Below, in pieces: positions 18,487-27,481 of a DNA stretch of 36,766 nucleotides. The notes beneath the pieces were generated by a model. That model saw only the letters and a list, made by a program, of their open reading frames with translations, was not told the DNA's origin and searched no databases. The position numbers and the translations under genes are program-made. Origin of the DNA: Flavobacteriales bacterium (GTDB lineage: Bacteria > Bacteroidota > Bacteroidia > Flavobacteriales > TMED113); contig NZWM01000049.1 in the NCBI GenBank assembly GCA_002698365.1, forward strand, positions 1 through 36,766, written 5' to 3'. Positions within the stretch are counted from its first letter, which is position 1. Each line of letters begins with the position of its first letter.

Positions 18487-19419
18487 TTATGATCGATGTA
18501 TTAAACTCGACCAAAGCTCATGAGATATTTCATTGCTGAATTTACTATGCGGAGCTAAAATAACAGAAATTGCATCATGAGAATGTAGAGATTCTTGGTG
18601 AGAGCAAATTATTCTAAAATCTTTAATTCGTTCATCTTTAATTAATTGTTCATATAATAGTCTAGCTGCATCTTCAACAAATTTTAAATAAGCTCCATTT
18701 AGCTCTGCAAATGCCATTTCATCTTCTCGTTTGACAATAACTTGTGTTTCTGTATGTAGCGCATTGATGCAAATTTCATGTAAATCTTCTATATAAATAT
18801 CTTGCTCAAATTCTATTGAAATTCTAGTCACTGATCTTTGTGAATGAGTTACAGTTGCTTGATTTCTATGTTCTCTTGCATACTCAGATAATTCATAAGA
18901 ACATGGGCAAGCTGATGAGTAAACAAAATCGAAGTGAATTTTTTTTGTAAATACACTGTTTTTATCAAAATTACCTTCTAGTGAAACATTATAGTATTGG
19001 TATCCCTTGTTGTCGGATCTTAGAGAGGTTAGTAGAATGGGATAAGAAAAATTTAATACAATTTTTGCATCAAATGAGTCTAAATCATTTTTGTATTTCA
19101 ATAAAACATCTTTTAATTTATCAAAAATAAATTCATTTTTAAAGTCATAAAAAGATCTTATGATTCTAGACATGTTAATGCCTTTTTTATGTGCTTCCAG
19201 AGAAACGGTTCCAGTTACTTTAGTTTCTAGCTCTATAATGTCCCCATTCTTTTTTTTATATTTCAAAGGCAATTTAAAATTATGACTTCCAACTTGTTGA
19301 ATTTCCACAGCAGACCCTAGTATTAGTGATTTTGGCCCATTTTGAATATCAGGAAAATCTGCTATTTCTTTTTTAGTTGGTTTATAATGTGAATCGTATT
19401 TTTGTTCTTTGTTGTCCAT
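18487..19419 (-). CDS. folE2: GTP cyclohydrolase I type 2
   Basis: DIQNGPKSLILGSAVEIQQVGSHNFKLPL, SSACPCSYELSEYAREH, THSQRSVTRISIEFE, CSHQESLHSHDAISVI. Confidence 0.92.
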   Translation of the reverse strand: MDNKEQKYDSHYKPTKKEIADFPDIQNGPKSLILGSAVEIQQVGSHNFKLPLKYKKKNGDIIELETKVTGTVSLEAHKKGINMSRIIRSFYDFKNEFIFDKLKDVLLKYKNDLDSFDAKIVLNFSYPILLTSLRSDNKGYQYYNVSLEGNFDKNSVFTKKIHFDFVYSSACPCSYELSEYAREHRNQATVTHSQRSVTRISIEFEQDIYIEDLHEICINALHTETQVIVKREDEMAFAELNGAYLKFVEDAARLLYEQLIKDERIKDFRIICSHQESLHSHDAISVILAPHSKFSNEISHELWSSLIHRS

Positions 19420-19436
19420 TTTTATATTAACTAGTT

Positions 19437-19835
19437 TTAACCATAGTATTCAAAAGAATTATTCTCTGTTTCTGTAATTTTTATTTTATAAAGTTTTGCT
19501 CCTAATAATTTAATCGGTTCTTTGAGTTCTCCCCAAATTTGTACACATAAATTTTCTGTCGTTGTAATTTTGTTCTTCATGAAATCAACTTCATTTATAT
19601 AGTTATGATCTAGTTTGTCTATAATTTTTTCTTGTATTATTTTTTTTAAATCTTTTAAATCAATGATGAAGCCAGAATTTGGTTTGATTGCTCCAGTAAC
19701 AGTAACAAATAATTCATAATTATGTCCGTGTAAATTATTGCACTTGTCAAAAAGTTGTTTGTTCTCTTTTGTATTTAAATGTGTGTTCTCTAATTTATGT
19801 GCAGCTGAAAAACGTTCCCTTCTTGTTATATACAT
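19437..19835 (-). CDS. queD: 6-carboxy-5,6,7,8-tetrahydropterin synthase/6-pyruvoyl-tetrahydropterin synthase-like
   Basis: RRERFSAAHKL, CNNLHGHNYEL (CxxxHGH), FIIDLKDLKKII, KLDHNYIN. Confidence 0.85.
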   Translation of the reverse strand: MYITRRERFSAAHKLENTHLNTKENKQLFDKCNNLHGHNYELFVTVTGAIKPNSGFIIDLKDLKKIIQEKIIDKLDHNYINEVDFMKNKITTTENLCVQIWGELKEPIKLLGAKLYKIKITETENNSFEYYG

Positions 19836-19837
19836 GA

Positions 19838-20170
19838 TTATTTTTTTAATTCTTCTCTAATTTCAACTAATTGAAATCGAACTTTTTTAAGATTTTGGAT
19901 AATCTCATAATTTTTTTTCACCCCATCTTTATTCTCTCTAATTTTCTTTTTAGCTCCTTCTATGGTGTATTTTTTTTCTTTTAATAAATGATAAATTAAT
20001 GATATGTTTTCCACATCATTTTTACTAAAAATCCGATTTCCTCTGGAATTTTTCTTTGGTTTTATTATGTCAAATTTTTTTTCCCAGAATCTAATCAAGG
20101 AATTTTTCACATTTAAAATTTTAGAGATTTCTCCAATAGAATAATGTATTTTTTGTTCCTCTAATTTCAT
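19838..20170 (-). CDS. MerR-family transcriptional regulator
   Basis: YSIGEISKILNVKNSLIRFWEKKFDIIKPKKNSRGNRIFSKNDVENI; ATG at 20170 preferred over the TTG at 20179. Confidence 0.9.
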   Translation of the reverse strand: MKLEEQKIHYSIGEISKILNVKNSLIRFWEKKFDIIKPKKNSRGNRIFSKNDVENISLIYHLLKEKKYTIEGAKKKIRENKDGVKKNYEIIQNLKKVRFQLVEIREELKK

Positions 20171-20171
20171 A

Positions 20172-21152
20172 TTAATCAAATGATTGATTTTCTTGAGAAG
20201 CTATAAATAGCATTTGTTCATATTCCGCAGGTGTTAAATCATTATGATAAAAATTAATTGGGTTAATTTTTTGTTTTTTGTACCTCACTTCATAGTGAAG
20301 ATGTGGTGCGGTTGATTTACCCGTGTTTCCAACATGTCCAATTATATCTCCTCTTCTCACTTTCTGTCCTTTACTCACTAATACTTTGTCTAGGTGAGCA
20401 TAAAAACTTTGATAGTCATATCCATGATTAATTAAAATATAATTCCCATAATCTTTTTTACTTCTTGATTTTTTTATTTTTTCTACTATCCCATCTCCTG
20501 TAGCATATATAGGTGTGCCAATGGGAGCCGAAAAATCCATTCCATAATGGAATTTATTTGTTTTGTAGATAGGATCAATTCTTCTTCCAAATCCCGAAGC
20601 CATTCGATTTAAGTTTTTATTTGATATTGGTTGTATGGCTGGAATACTAGCAAGCATTTTGGCTTTGTTTTGTGCTAAATCAACAACTTGGTCAAATGAT
20701 TTGGATTGAATAAATAACTGCTTGCTTAACTGATCTATGTTTTTTTGTGTTGCAATAATAAGCTCAGAATAATTATAGCCTTTGTATTCCTCATATCTAT
20801 TTACACCTCCAAATCCAGCTTTTCTAATTGATTCATCTATTGGGTCAACACCAAAAATCATGCGATAGATATTGTCATCTCTTTTTTGTATATCATCTAA
20901 TACTAATTCAGCAGTATTCATTTTTTCTATTATTGAAATATATTGTAATTCCAAATTAGCAATTTCTCTTTTTAATTTTTTTTCTTTTGGTGAGTCTACA
21001 ACTGAAAAAACAATCAAAGTCATAATTGATGCGATTATTAGAGAGCTCATAAAGTATTTTAACGTTGTGAAAAATAGATTGTCATGTTCGTTAACTTCTT
21101 TAAAACTTAAAGTTTTTTTATCGTAGTAGTATGTTGGTTTTTTATTAATCAT
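20172..21152 (-). CDS. M23-family metallopeptidase
   Basis: ASGFGRRIDPIYKTNKFHYGMDFSAPIGTPIYATGDGIVE...GNYILINHGYDYQSFYAHLDK...GHVGNTGKSTAPHLHYEVR. Confidence 0.93.
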   Translation of the reverse strand: MINKKPTYYYDKKTLSFKEVNEHDNLFFTTLKYFMSSLIIASIMTLIVFSVVDSPKEKKLKREIANLELQYISIIEKMNTAELVLDDIQKRDDNIYRMIFGVDPIDESIRKAGFGGVNRYEEYKGYNYSELIIATQKNIDQLSKQLFIQSKSFDQVVDLAQNKAKMLASIPAIQPISNKNLNRMASGFGRRIDPIYKTNKFHYGMDFSAPIGTPIYATGDGIVEKIKKSRSKKDYGNYILINHGYDYQSFYAHLDKVLVSKGQKVRRGDIIGHVGNTGKSTAPHLHYEVRYKKQKINPINFYHNDLTPAEYEQMLFIASQENQSFD

Positions 21153-21271
21153 CTTATAATAAACATATTAGTTTATCTAATGGTATAAAATAGTTTGTAA
21201 ATTTATGCAATTATTTTAAATGAATTTATTCTTAAATAAGTTTAAATTTGTTTTTGAATCTGTTTTTAATT

Positions 21272-24004
21272 ATGAATTCGAGAGAAATAAGAGAAAAGTT
21301 TTTTCATTTTTTTACATCAAAAAAACATGTGCTACATGAATCAGCTCCGATAGTTATTAAAGATGATCCAACTTTATTATTTGTTAATGCAGGAATGAAT
21401 CAGTTTAAAGATATTTTTCTGGGAAATACTCTTGCATCAAATTCTAGAGTTATGAATAGTCAAAAATGTCTTCGTGTTTCTGGGAAACACAATGATTTAG
21501 AAGAAGTAGGACACGACACTTATCATCATACTATGTTTGAAATGCTGGGGAATTGGTCTTTCGGAGATTATTTTAAAAAAGAAGCTATTCATTTGGCTTG
21601 GGATTTTTTAACAAAAGAGTTGAAAATATCAGAAGATAGATTATATATCACTTTTTTCGAAGGCGATTCGAAAGATCAATTAGATGTGGATAAAGAGACA
21701 AGGTTGATTTGGAGATCTATTGTAGATGAACATAAAATTATACCAGGAAATAAAAAAGATAATTTTTGGGAAATGGGAAAAGTAGGACCATGTGGCCCTT
21801 CTACAGAAATACATATAGATTTTAGATCTGCTGCTGATCGAAAAAAAGTTAAAGCCAAAGATTTAATAAATAAAGATCATCCAGAAGTTATAGAAATTTG
21901 GAATATTGTCTTTATAGAGTTTAATCGAAAAGAAGATAATTCACTAGAATTATTGCCTCAAAAACATGTAGATACAGGAATGGGGTTTGAACGTTTATGT
22001 ATGGTGATGCAAAATAAAACATCTACATATGATACGGATGTGTTTTTTGATTTAATAACACATGTTTCTACAATTTCTAACATAAAGTATGGTGATAATG
22101 AAAAAACAGATATTGCAATACGCGTTATTGTGGATCATATTAGAGCCATTTCGTTTGCAATAGCAGATGGTCAGCTTCCTAGTAATACTGGCGCCGGTTA
22201 TGTGATCCGTAGAATTTTAAGAAGAGCTGTTCGCTATGGTTATACTTATTTAAACTTAAAAGATCCATTTCTTTATCAACTAGTTGATGTCTTAGCTCAT
22301 CAATTCCATGATATTTTTCCTGAAATTGATAAACAAAAAAAAGTTGTTTCAGAGATTGTCAAAGAAGAAGAAAAAGGTTTTTTAAAAACGCTTGGAAAAG
22401 GTTTAGATCTAATTCATAATTCTATAAATTTATTAGATTCCAATGCTAAAGAAATATCTGGAAAAGAAGTCTTCGAATTATATGACACTTTTGGCTTTCC
22501 TCCTGATTTAACTGCTTTAATTTTAAGCGAAAAAGGATTGTCATATAACACAAAACAATTTGAAAAAGCCATGCAGGAACAAAAAGATAGGTCTAGATCT
22601 GCTTCTGAAATAACTTTAGGTGATTGGGTGCAAGTAAGCGATGTCCCTGTAGAGGGTTTTGCTGGTTACGATCAAACTATGTTAAGAGAGGTTCTGCTGG
22701 TGAAGTATAGGAAAGTTAATTTTAAAGGTAAAGTTCAATATCATCTGGTTTTCAATAAAACACCATTTTATCCAGAAGGAGGTGGGCAAATAGGTGATTC
22801 AGGGTTAGTATATCCCGATCATCACAGGTTGAATAAACCTTTGATGACCATTATTGACACCAAGAAGGAAAATAAAACTATTATTCATATTGCTAATGAA
22901 AAAACTCCTTCCGGAAGTGATGTGGCACACCAGATTCATTGGTTGCCTAACGTACGTATAGAGGGTGGTGCACGATTAACGACTTATCGTCTTTGTGTTG
23001 ATGAAGAAAAGAGAAGTTTAACAACTAGGAATCATTCTGCCACTCACATTTTGCATTACTCATTAAGAAAAATTCTTGGTGAGCATGTAGAACAACGGGG
23101 TTCATATGTAGGTTCAGATTATCTAAGATTTGATTTTTCTCATTTTCAAAAAATTGAAAAAGAAACTTTGTTAGAGTTAGAAACAGAAATTAATCGTTTT
23201 ATTGTAGAAGGTGTTTATTTAAATGAAGAAAGAGATGTGCCGATCGATATAGCTAAGTCAAAGGGTGCAATTGGGTTATTTGGCGAGAAATATGGTGATA
23301 AGGTTAGAGTCATTCAGTTTACTAATACTAATCGGGACCGAATTTATAAACAGTATATTAATTCTGTTGAATTATGTGGTGGAACACATGTTTCAAATAC
23401 TTCTGAAATAGGTCTTTTTAAAATTATTTCAGAATCATCCATTGCATCAGGTGTTAGAAGAATAGAAGCTGTAACAAGTATCGCTGCAATTCAATTATTC
23501 AATGAGAAAATTAACATTTTAAATAATGTTCAAATACTATTGAGAAATTCAGATAATATCGTTGCTTCTATCAAGAAAATCATTAATGAAAACAAGGAGC
23601 TTAATGAGTTGGCAAAGGATGTGAAAAAACAAAAACTAGATGATTTAGTGAATGATTTAGAAAAGAAAATATCTGATCTTAATAACTTCAAAGTATTAGT
23701 TTCTGAAGTTTTGGTTGATGCATCTCAAATGAAAGATATATGTTTTTATTTCATTAAAAAATATAACAATGCATTTCTAGCTTTAATTACTAGAAAAGGA
23801 GATAAAGTAATTTTAAATATCGCATTAAGTAAGGAGTTGGTGGAACATAAATCTTTGAATGCTAACCAGATTGTTAATCAGGTTGGAAAACATATAAACG
23901 CAAAAGGTGGTGGACAGCCATTTTTTGCAGTTGCTTCTGGAGATATTTCAGATGGTATACCTAAAGTTTTTTCTGATCTTGAAATGATAGTTAAAGATCT
24001 TTAA
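21272..24004 (+). CDS. alaS: Alanyl-tRNA synthetase
   Basis: MNSREIREKFFHFFTSKKH, MNQFKDIFLG, NHSATHILHYSLRKILGEHVEQRGSYV, ELCGGTHVSNTSEIGLFKI, GGGQPFFA. ATG at 21272 preferred over the TTG at 21248. Confidence 0.96.
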   Translation: MNSREIREKFFHFFTSKKHVLHESAPIVIKDDPTLLFVNAGMNQFKDIFLGNTLASNSRVMNSQKCLRVSGKHNDLEEVGHDTYHHTMFEMLGNWSFGDYFKKEAIHLAWDFLTKELKISEDRLYITFFEGDSKDQLDVDKETRLIWRSIVDEHKIIPGNKKDNFWEMGKVGPCGPSTEIHIDFRSAADRKKVKAKDLINKDHPEVIEIWNIVFIEFNRKEDNSLELLPQKHVDTGMGFERLCMVMQNKTSTYDTDVFFDLITHVSTISNIKYGDNEKTDIAIRVIVDHIRAISFAIADGQLPSNTGAGYVIRRILRRAVRYGYTYLNLKDPFLYQLVDVLAHQFHDIFPEIDKQKKVVSEIVKEEEKGFLKTLGKGLDLIHNSINLLDSNAKEISGKEVFELYDTFGFPPDLTALILSEKGLSYNTKQFEKAMQEQKDRSRSASEITLGDWVQVSDVPVEGFAGYDQTMLREVLLVKYRKVNFKGKVQYHLVFNKTPFYPEGGGQIGDSGLVYPDHHRLNKPLMTIIDTKKENKTIIHIANEKTPSGSDVAHQIHWLPNVRIEGGARLTTYRLCVDEEKRSLTTRNHSATHILHYSLRKILGEHVEQRGSYVGSDYLRFDFSHFQKIEKETLLELETEINRFIVEGVYLNEERDVPIDIAKSKGAIGLFGEKYGDKVRVIQFTNTNRDRIYKQYINSVELCGGTHVSNTSEIGLFKIISESSIASGVRRIEAVTSIAAIQLFNEKINILNNVQILLRNSDNIVASIKKIINENKELNELAKDVKKQKLDDLVNDLEKKISDLNNFKVLVSEVLVDASQMKDICFYFIKKYNNAFLALITRKGDKVILNIALSKELVEHKSLNANQIVNQVGKHINAKGGGQPFFAVASGDISDGIPKVFSDLEMIVKDL

Positions 24005-25985
24005 GAAGTTGGTCATCTACAATATTAGGTAGCGTAACCTTTAACAGTTTTTCTTTTTTCATGGCTGTTTTTATTGCTTGAATAGCTTCTGGGTTTCTTG
24101 CCCATGATCTTCTTGCAATCCCATTGTTCACATCCCAATGCAACATGTTTTTTAGATTTTTTTTTGCTTCTTTACTTCCATCTAGAAGTAATCCAAACCC
24201 TCCATTAATTACTTCGCCCCAGCCTACACCTCCTCCGTTGTGAATAGAAACCCATGTGGCACCTCTAAAACTATCGCCTATAACATTTTGAATTGACATG
24301 TCAGCAGTAAATTGTGATCCATCATGAATATTTGATGTTTCTCTATAAGGAGAGTCAGTTCCAGATACATCGTGATGATCACGACCAATTACTACGGGAC
24401 CAATTTCTTTATTTTTGATTGCTTTGTTAAAAGCTTCTGCAATGGCTATTCTTCCATCACTATTTGCATATAAAATTCTTGATTGAACACCCACTACTAA
24501 TTTGTTTTTTTGCGCTGATGTTATCCAGTCAATATTGTCTTGCATTTGTTCTTTTACTTCTTCGGGTGCTTTTTTAATCAACTTTTCTAATACTTTTTGA
24601 GCTATTTTATCAGTCTTTTTCAGATCAGTTGCTTTATTTGACATACATATCCATCGAAATGGACCAAAACCATAGTCAAAACACATAGGTCCCATTATAT
24701 CCTGTACGTATGATGGATATCGATATGTCTTATCTTTATTAAAAATCTTTGCCTTTGCTCTTCCAGCTTCTAAAAGAAAAGCATTACCATAATCAAAAAA
24801 ATACGTTCCTCTTTTTGTATGCTTATTAATGATATCAACATGATCTCTTAAGGCGGATTGTACTAATTTTTTAAATTTTGTTGGATCTGTTTTTATTAAT
24901 TGACTAGATTGTTTAAATGATATTGTATTTGGATAATATCCACCTCTAAAAGGATTGTGTAAAGAGCTTTGGTCAGATCCAATATCTACAAAAATTTTCT
25001 CTTTATATAATTTGTGCCATACATCAATTATATTTCCATGAAAACCAAAAGCTCTGGGATCTTTTTCTTCTTTAGCTTTTTTTATTTTTTGCACTAATAC
25101 GTTTAAGTTAGTTACAATCTCATCAATCCATCCTTGATTAAATCGCTTTTCAATTGCTTTTTTATTCACTTCTGCTGTAACACTAATTGCTCCAGCTATT
25201 TTTGCTGCTTTAGGTTGTGCTCCACTCATGCCTCCTAAACCAGATGACACAAATAATTTAATTTCTTGTGTATTGTTTTGTAGTAATCTACTAGCATTTA
25301 AAATAGTAATAGTTGTTCCATGTACAATCCCCTGCGGACCAATGTACATAAAGGATCCAGCAGTCATCTGTCCATATTGAGTTACACCGAGTATATTGAA
25401 TTTTTCTAAATCATGAGATTTCGAGTAGTTAGGTATCATCATACCATTTGTGACAACAACTCTAGGAGAATTTTTATCAGAGGGGAAAAGTCCTAGTGGA
25501 TGCCCTGAATACAACACTAATGTTTGTTGATCGGTCATTTCAGATAGATATTGCATTGTTAGTAAATACTGTGCCCAATTTTGAAAAACGGAGCCATTTC
25601 CTCCGTATGTGATTAATTCATCTGGATGTTGTGCTACAGCATAATCCAAATTGTTGCTAATCATGACCATAATACTGGCAGCCTGTTTTGAATTATGAGG
25701 AAAGTCATCGATGCTACGTCCTGTAATTTTATAATCAGGTTTAATACGATACATGTAAATTTTTCCAAACTTTTTTAATTCATCTTGAAAATCTTCTATT
25801 AAAATTTTATGTTGATGTTTAGGGAAGTATCTTAAGGCATTTTTTATAGCTAATTCTTTTTCGGATTTAGTAAGTGTATAGTTTTTAAAAGGTGCGTGAT
25901 TTACCAAAGCATCATATTTCTTTTTTTTTGGTAATTTTTTTGGTATACCTGCTTTTATAGTTTTAAAAAAAAATGACTTTTTCAT
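23991..25985 (-). CDS. hutU: Urocanate hydratase
   Basis: ITYGGNGSVFQNWAQYLLTMQYLSEMT, SGLGGMSGAQPKAAKIAG, DIGSDQSSLHNPF, IGRDHHDVSGTDSPYRETSNIHDGS, HNGGGVGWGEVINGGFGLLLDGS. Confidence 0.95.
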   Translation of the reverse strand: MKKSFFFKTIKAGIPKKLPKKKKYDALVNHAPFKNYTLTKSEKELAIKNALRYFPKHQHKILIEDFQDELKKFGKIYMYRIKPDYKITGRSIDDFPHNSKQAASIMVMISNNLDYAVAQHPDELITYGGNGSVFQNWAQYLLTMQYLSEMTDQQTLVLYSGHPLGLFPSDKNSPRVVVTNGMMIPNYSKSHDLEKFNILGVTQYGQMTAGSFMYIGPQGIVHGTTITILNASRLLQNNTQEIKLFVSSGLGGMSGAQPKAAKIAGAISVTAEVNKKAIEKRFNQGWIDEIVTNLNVLVQKIKKAKEEKDPRAFGFHGNIIDVWHKLYKEKIFVDIGSDQSSLHNPFRGGYYPNTISFKQSSQLIKTDPTKFKKLVQSALRDHVDIINKHTKRGTYFFDYGNAFLLEAGRAKAKIFNKDKTYRYPSYVQDIMGPMCFDYGFGPFRWICMSNKATDLKKTDKIAQKVLEKLIKKAPEEVKEQMQDNIDWITSAQKNKLVVGVQSRILYANSDGRIAIAEAFNKAIKNKEIGPVVIGRDHHDVSGTDSPYRETSNIHDGSQFTADMSIQNVIGDSFRGATWVSIHNGGGVGWGEVINGGFGLLLDGSKEAKKNLKNMLHWDVNNGIARRSWARNPEAIQAIKTAMKKEKLLKVTLPNIVDDQLLKDL

Positions 25986-26137
25986 ATGTTTTTCTTTTTA
26001 TATGGACAATGTTTACAGTTGGATTTACAGCAATACCCTCTTTTTAGATGATACTTTTCTGTAAAGATGACATATCCTTCTTTAGAAAAATAAAATTCTT
26101 CAGGTTTTAATTTATTTAGAGGCCACGGTTTATTCAT
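25982..26137 (-). CDS. Small Cys-rich protein, DUF5522-like, 51 aa (not in the ORF track)
   Basis: Translated by eye: MNKPWPLNKLKPEEFYFSKEGYVIFTEKYHLKRGYCCKSNCKHCPYKKKNI*; CCxxxCKHCPY resembles DUF5522. Stop overlaps the hutU start as ATGA. Confidence 0.75.
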   Translation of the reverse strand: MNKPWPLNKLKPEEFYFSKEGYVIFTEKYHLKRGYCCKSNCKHCPYKKKNI

Positions 26138-26606
26138 GGTCCAGACAAATAATTAATTCTATAATTGAATTGTCATCAGTTCCGTAGGGTGTAGAGTCAT
26201 TGTAATTACTAATACCGTCATTATCTATATCCATATCATTTTGATTTAATATGCCGTCATTGTCAATGTCCGGATTTTCAATGATTCTATATCCTAATGT
26301 ATATATGTCTAAATCAATAAAAGAGAAATCTCCGGCATCATTATGATCATATTCCCCCCAAACAATATCATCCCACATATCATCATTTTCGCAAACCTTA
26401 AATTCTCCCGTATAGTTGTCTAGTTCTCCGTCAAAATCTAACATATTATAGGTGTTACAATTTAAACAGGCTTCTTTTGTACAACTAAATGTAAATAATA
26501 AAATAATAGAAAGTGTTAGTATTTTATATAGTACTTGTTTCAACAAATATTGTTTTTTAATTATCTTAATCTTTTTAAAAAGATATGTTGAATTTAAATA
26601 TTCCAA
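26130..26606 (-). CDS. Putative lipoprotein with thrombospondin type 3-like Ca-binding DxDxDG repeats
   Basis: LLFTFSCTKEACLNC lipobox; DIDNDGILNQNDMDIDNDGISNYNDSTPYG. Track start is TTG; an internal TTG near 26543-26546 would give a shorter, more signal-peptide-like start. Confidence 0.65.
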   Translation of the reverse strand: MEYLNSTYLFKKIKIIKKQYLLKQVLYKILTLSIILLFTFSCTKEACLNCNTYNMLDFDGELDNYTGEFKVCENDDMWDDIVWGEYDHNDAGDFSFIDLDIYTLGYRIIENPDIDNDGILNQNDMDIDNDGISNYNDSTPYGTDDNSIIELIICLDHE

Positions 26607-27481
26607 CTTCTATTACCAAGATAAACAGCGATTTTCTACAGAAAAAATCAATTAAGGTCTTTATTAAACGAGATGATTTAATTCATGATGTGATTTCAGG
26701 CAATAAATGGAGAAAATTAAAATACAATTTGATAGAGGCAAATTTAAGAGGACATGACAATATTTTAAGTTTTGGAGGCGCGTATTCCAATCATTTACAT
26801 GCTTTGTCTTATGCTTGTAATAAGATGAGTCTTAAGTCAATTGGTGTTATTAGAGGAGAGAAAAAAACAAATCTTAATTCAACTTTATCATTTTGTCAAA
26901 ATAATAATATGTCACTATACTATGTTAGTCGATCAGATTATAGGGATCATAAATATTCTAAGGACTTGATGCAAGACTTACAAAATACGTTTGGAGATTA
27001 TTATATTATTCCTGAGGGTGGGTGTAATTTATTAGGGGCAAAAGGTTGTTCGGAAATTTTAGAAGAAATTGATTTTGATTTTGATTTTGTATGCTGTGCA
27101 GTTGGAACTGGTTGTACTGCATCAGGTTTAATTAATTCCATGAAACCTCATCAGTATTTGCTTGGATTTTGTCCATTTAAAAAAGTATTTGAACAAAAAC
27201 AGAATATATTACAATTTTCTAATTTGAAACCATCTTCTAACTGGAAGTTAATTCCTGATACTGATTTTGGCGGATTCGGTAAGATTAATGTTAATTTAAG
27301 TAACTTTATCCGTGAATTCAATTTAGAATATAATGTTAAATTGGATTTGGTATATATGGGAAAATTATTTTATTATTTATTTCATTTAATTAAAAATGAT
27401 TTTTTTAATAAACATACACGAATATTAGTATTACATAGTGGAGGATTACAGGGTTTGAGCGGTTTTAATTTTAAATATTAA
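26585..27481 (+). CDS. ACC deaminase/D-cysteine desulfhydrase-like PLP enzyme
   Basis: VFIKRDDLIHDVISGNKWRKLKYNL, LSFGGAYSNHLHALSYACN, IPEGGCNLLGAKGC, VGTGCTASGL. Confidence 0.88.
   Translation: MLNLNIPTSITKINSDFLQKKSIKVFIKRDDLIHDVISGNKWRKLKYNLIEANLRGHDNILSFGGAYSNHLHALSYACNKMSLKSIGVIRGEKKTNLNSTLSFCQNNNMSLYYVSRSDYRDHKYSKDLMQDLQNTFGDYYIIPEGGCNLLGAKGCSEILEEIDFDFDFVCCAVGTGCTASGLINSMKPHQYLLGFCPFKKVFEQKQNILQFSNLKPSSNWKLIPDTDFGGFGKINVNLSNFIREFNLEYNVKLDLVYMGKLFYYLFHLIKNDFFNKHTRILVLHSGGLQGLSGFNFKY

Noticed and set aside
21243-21250. TAAATTTG as the -7 element of an alaS promoter
   Set aside because: Matches TAnnTTTG, but I found no TTG at the expected -33 position, and such motifs occur by chance in this composition.
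25921-25973. Homopolymer runs (T9 at 25921-25929, A9 at 25965-25973) early in hutU
   Set aside because: Possible slippage sites, but runs this long are expected at Lys/Phe codons in such AT-rich DNA, and the frame is intact.
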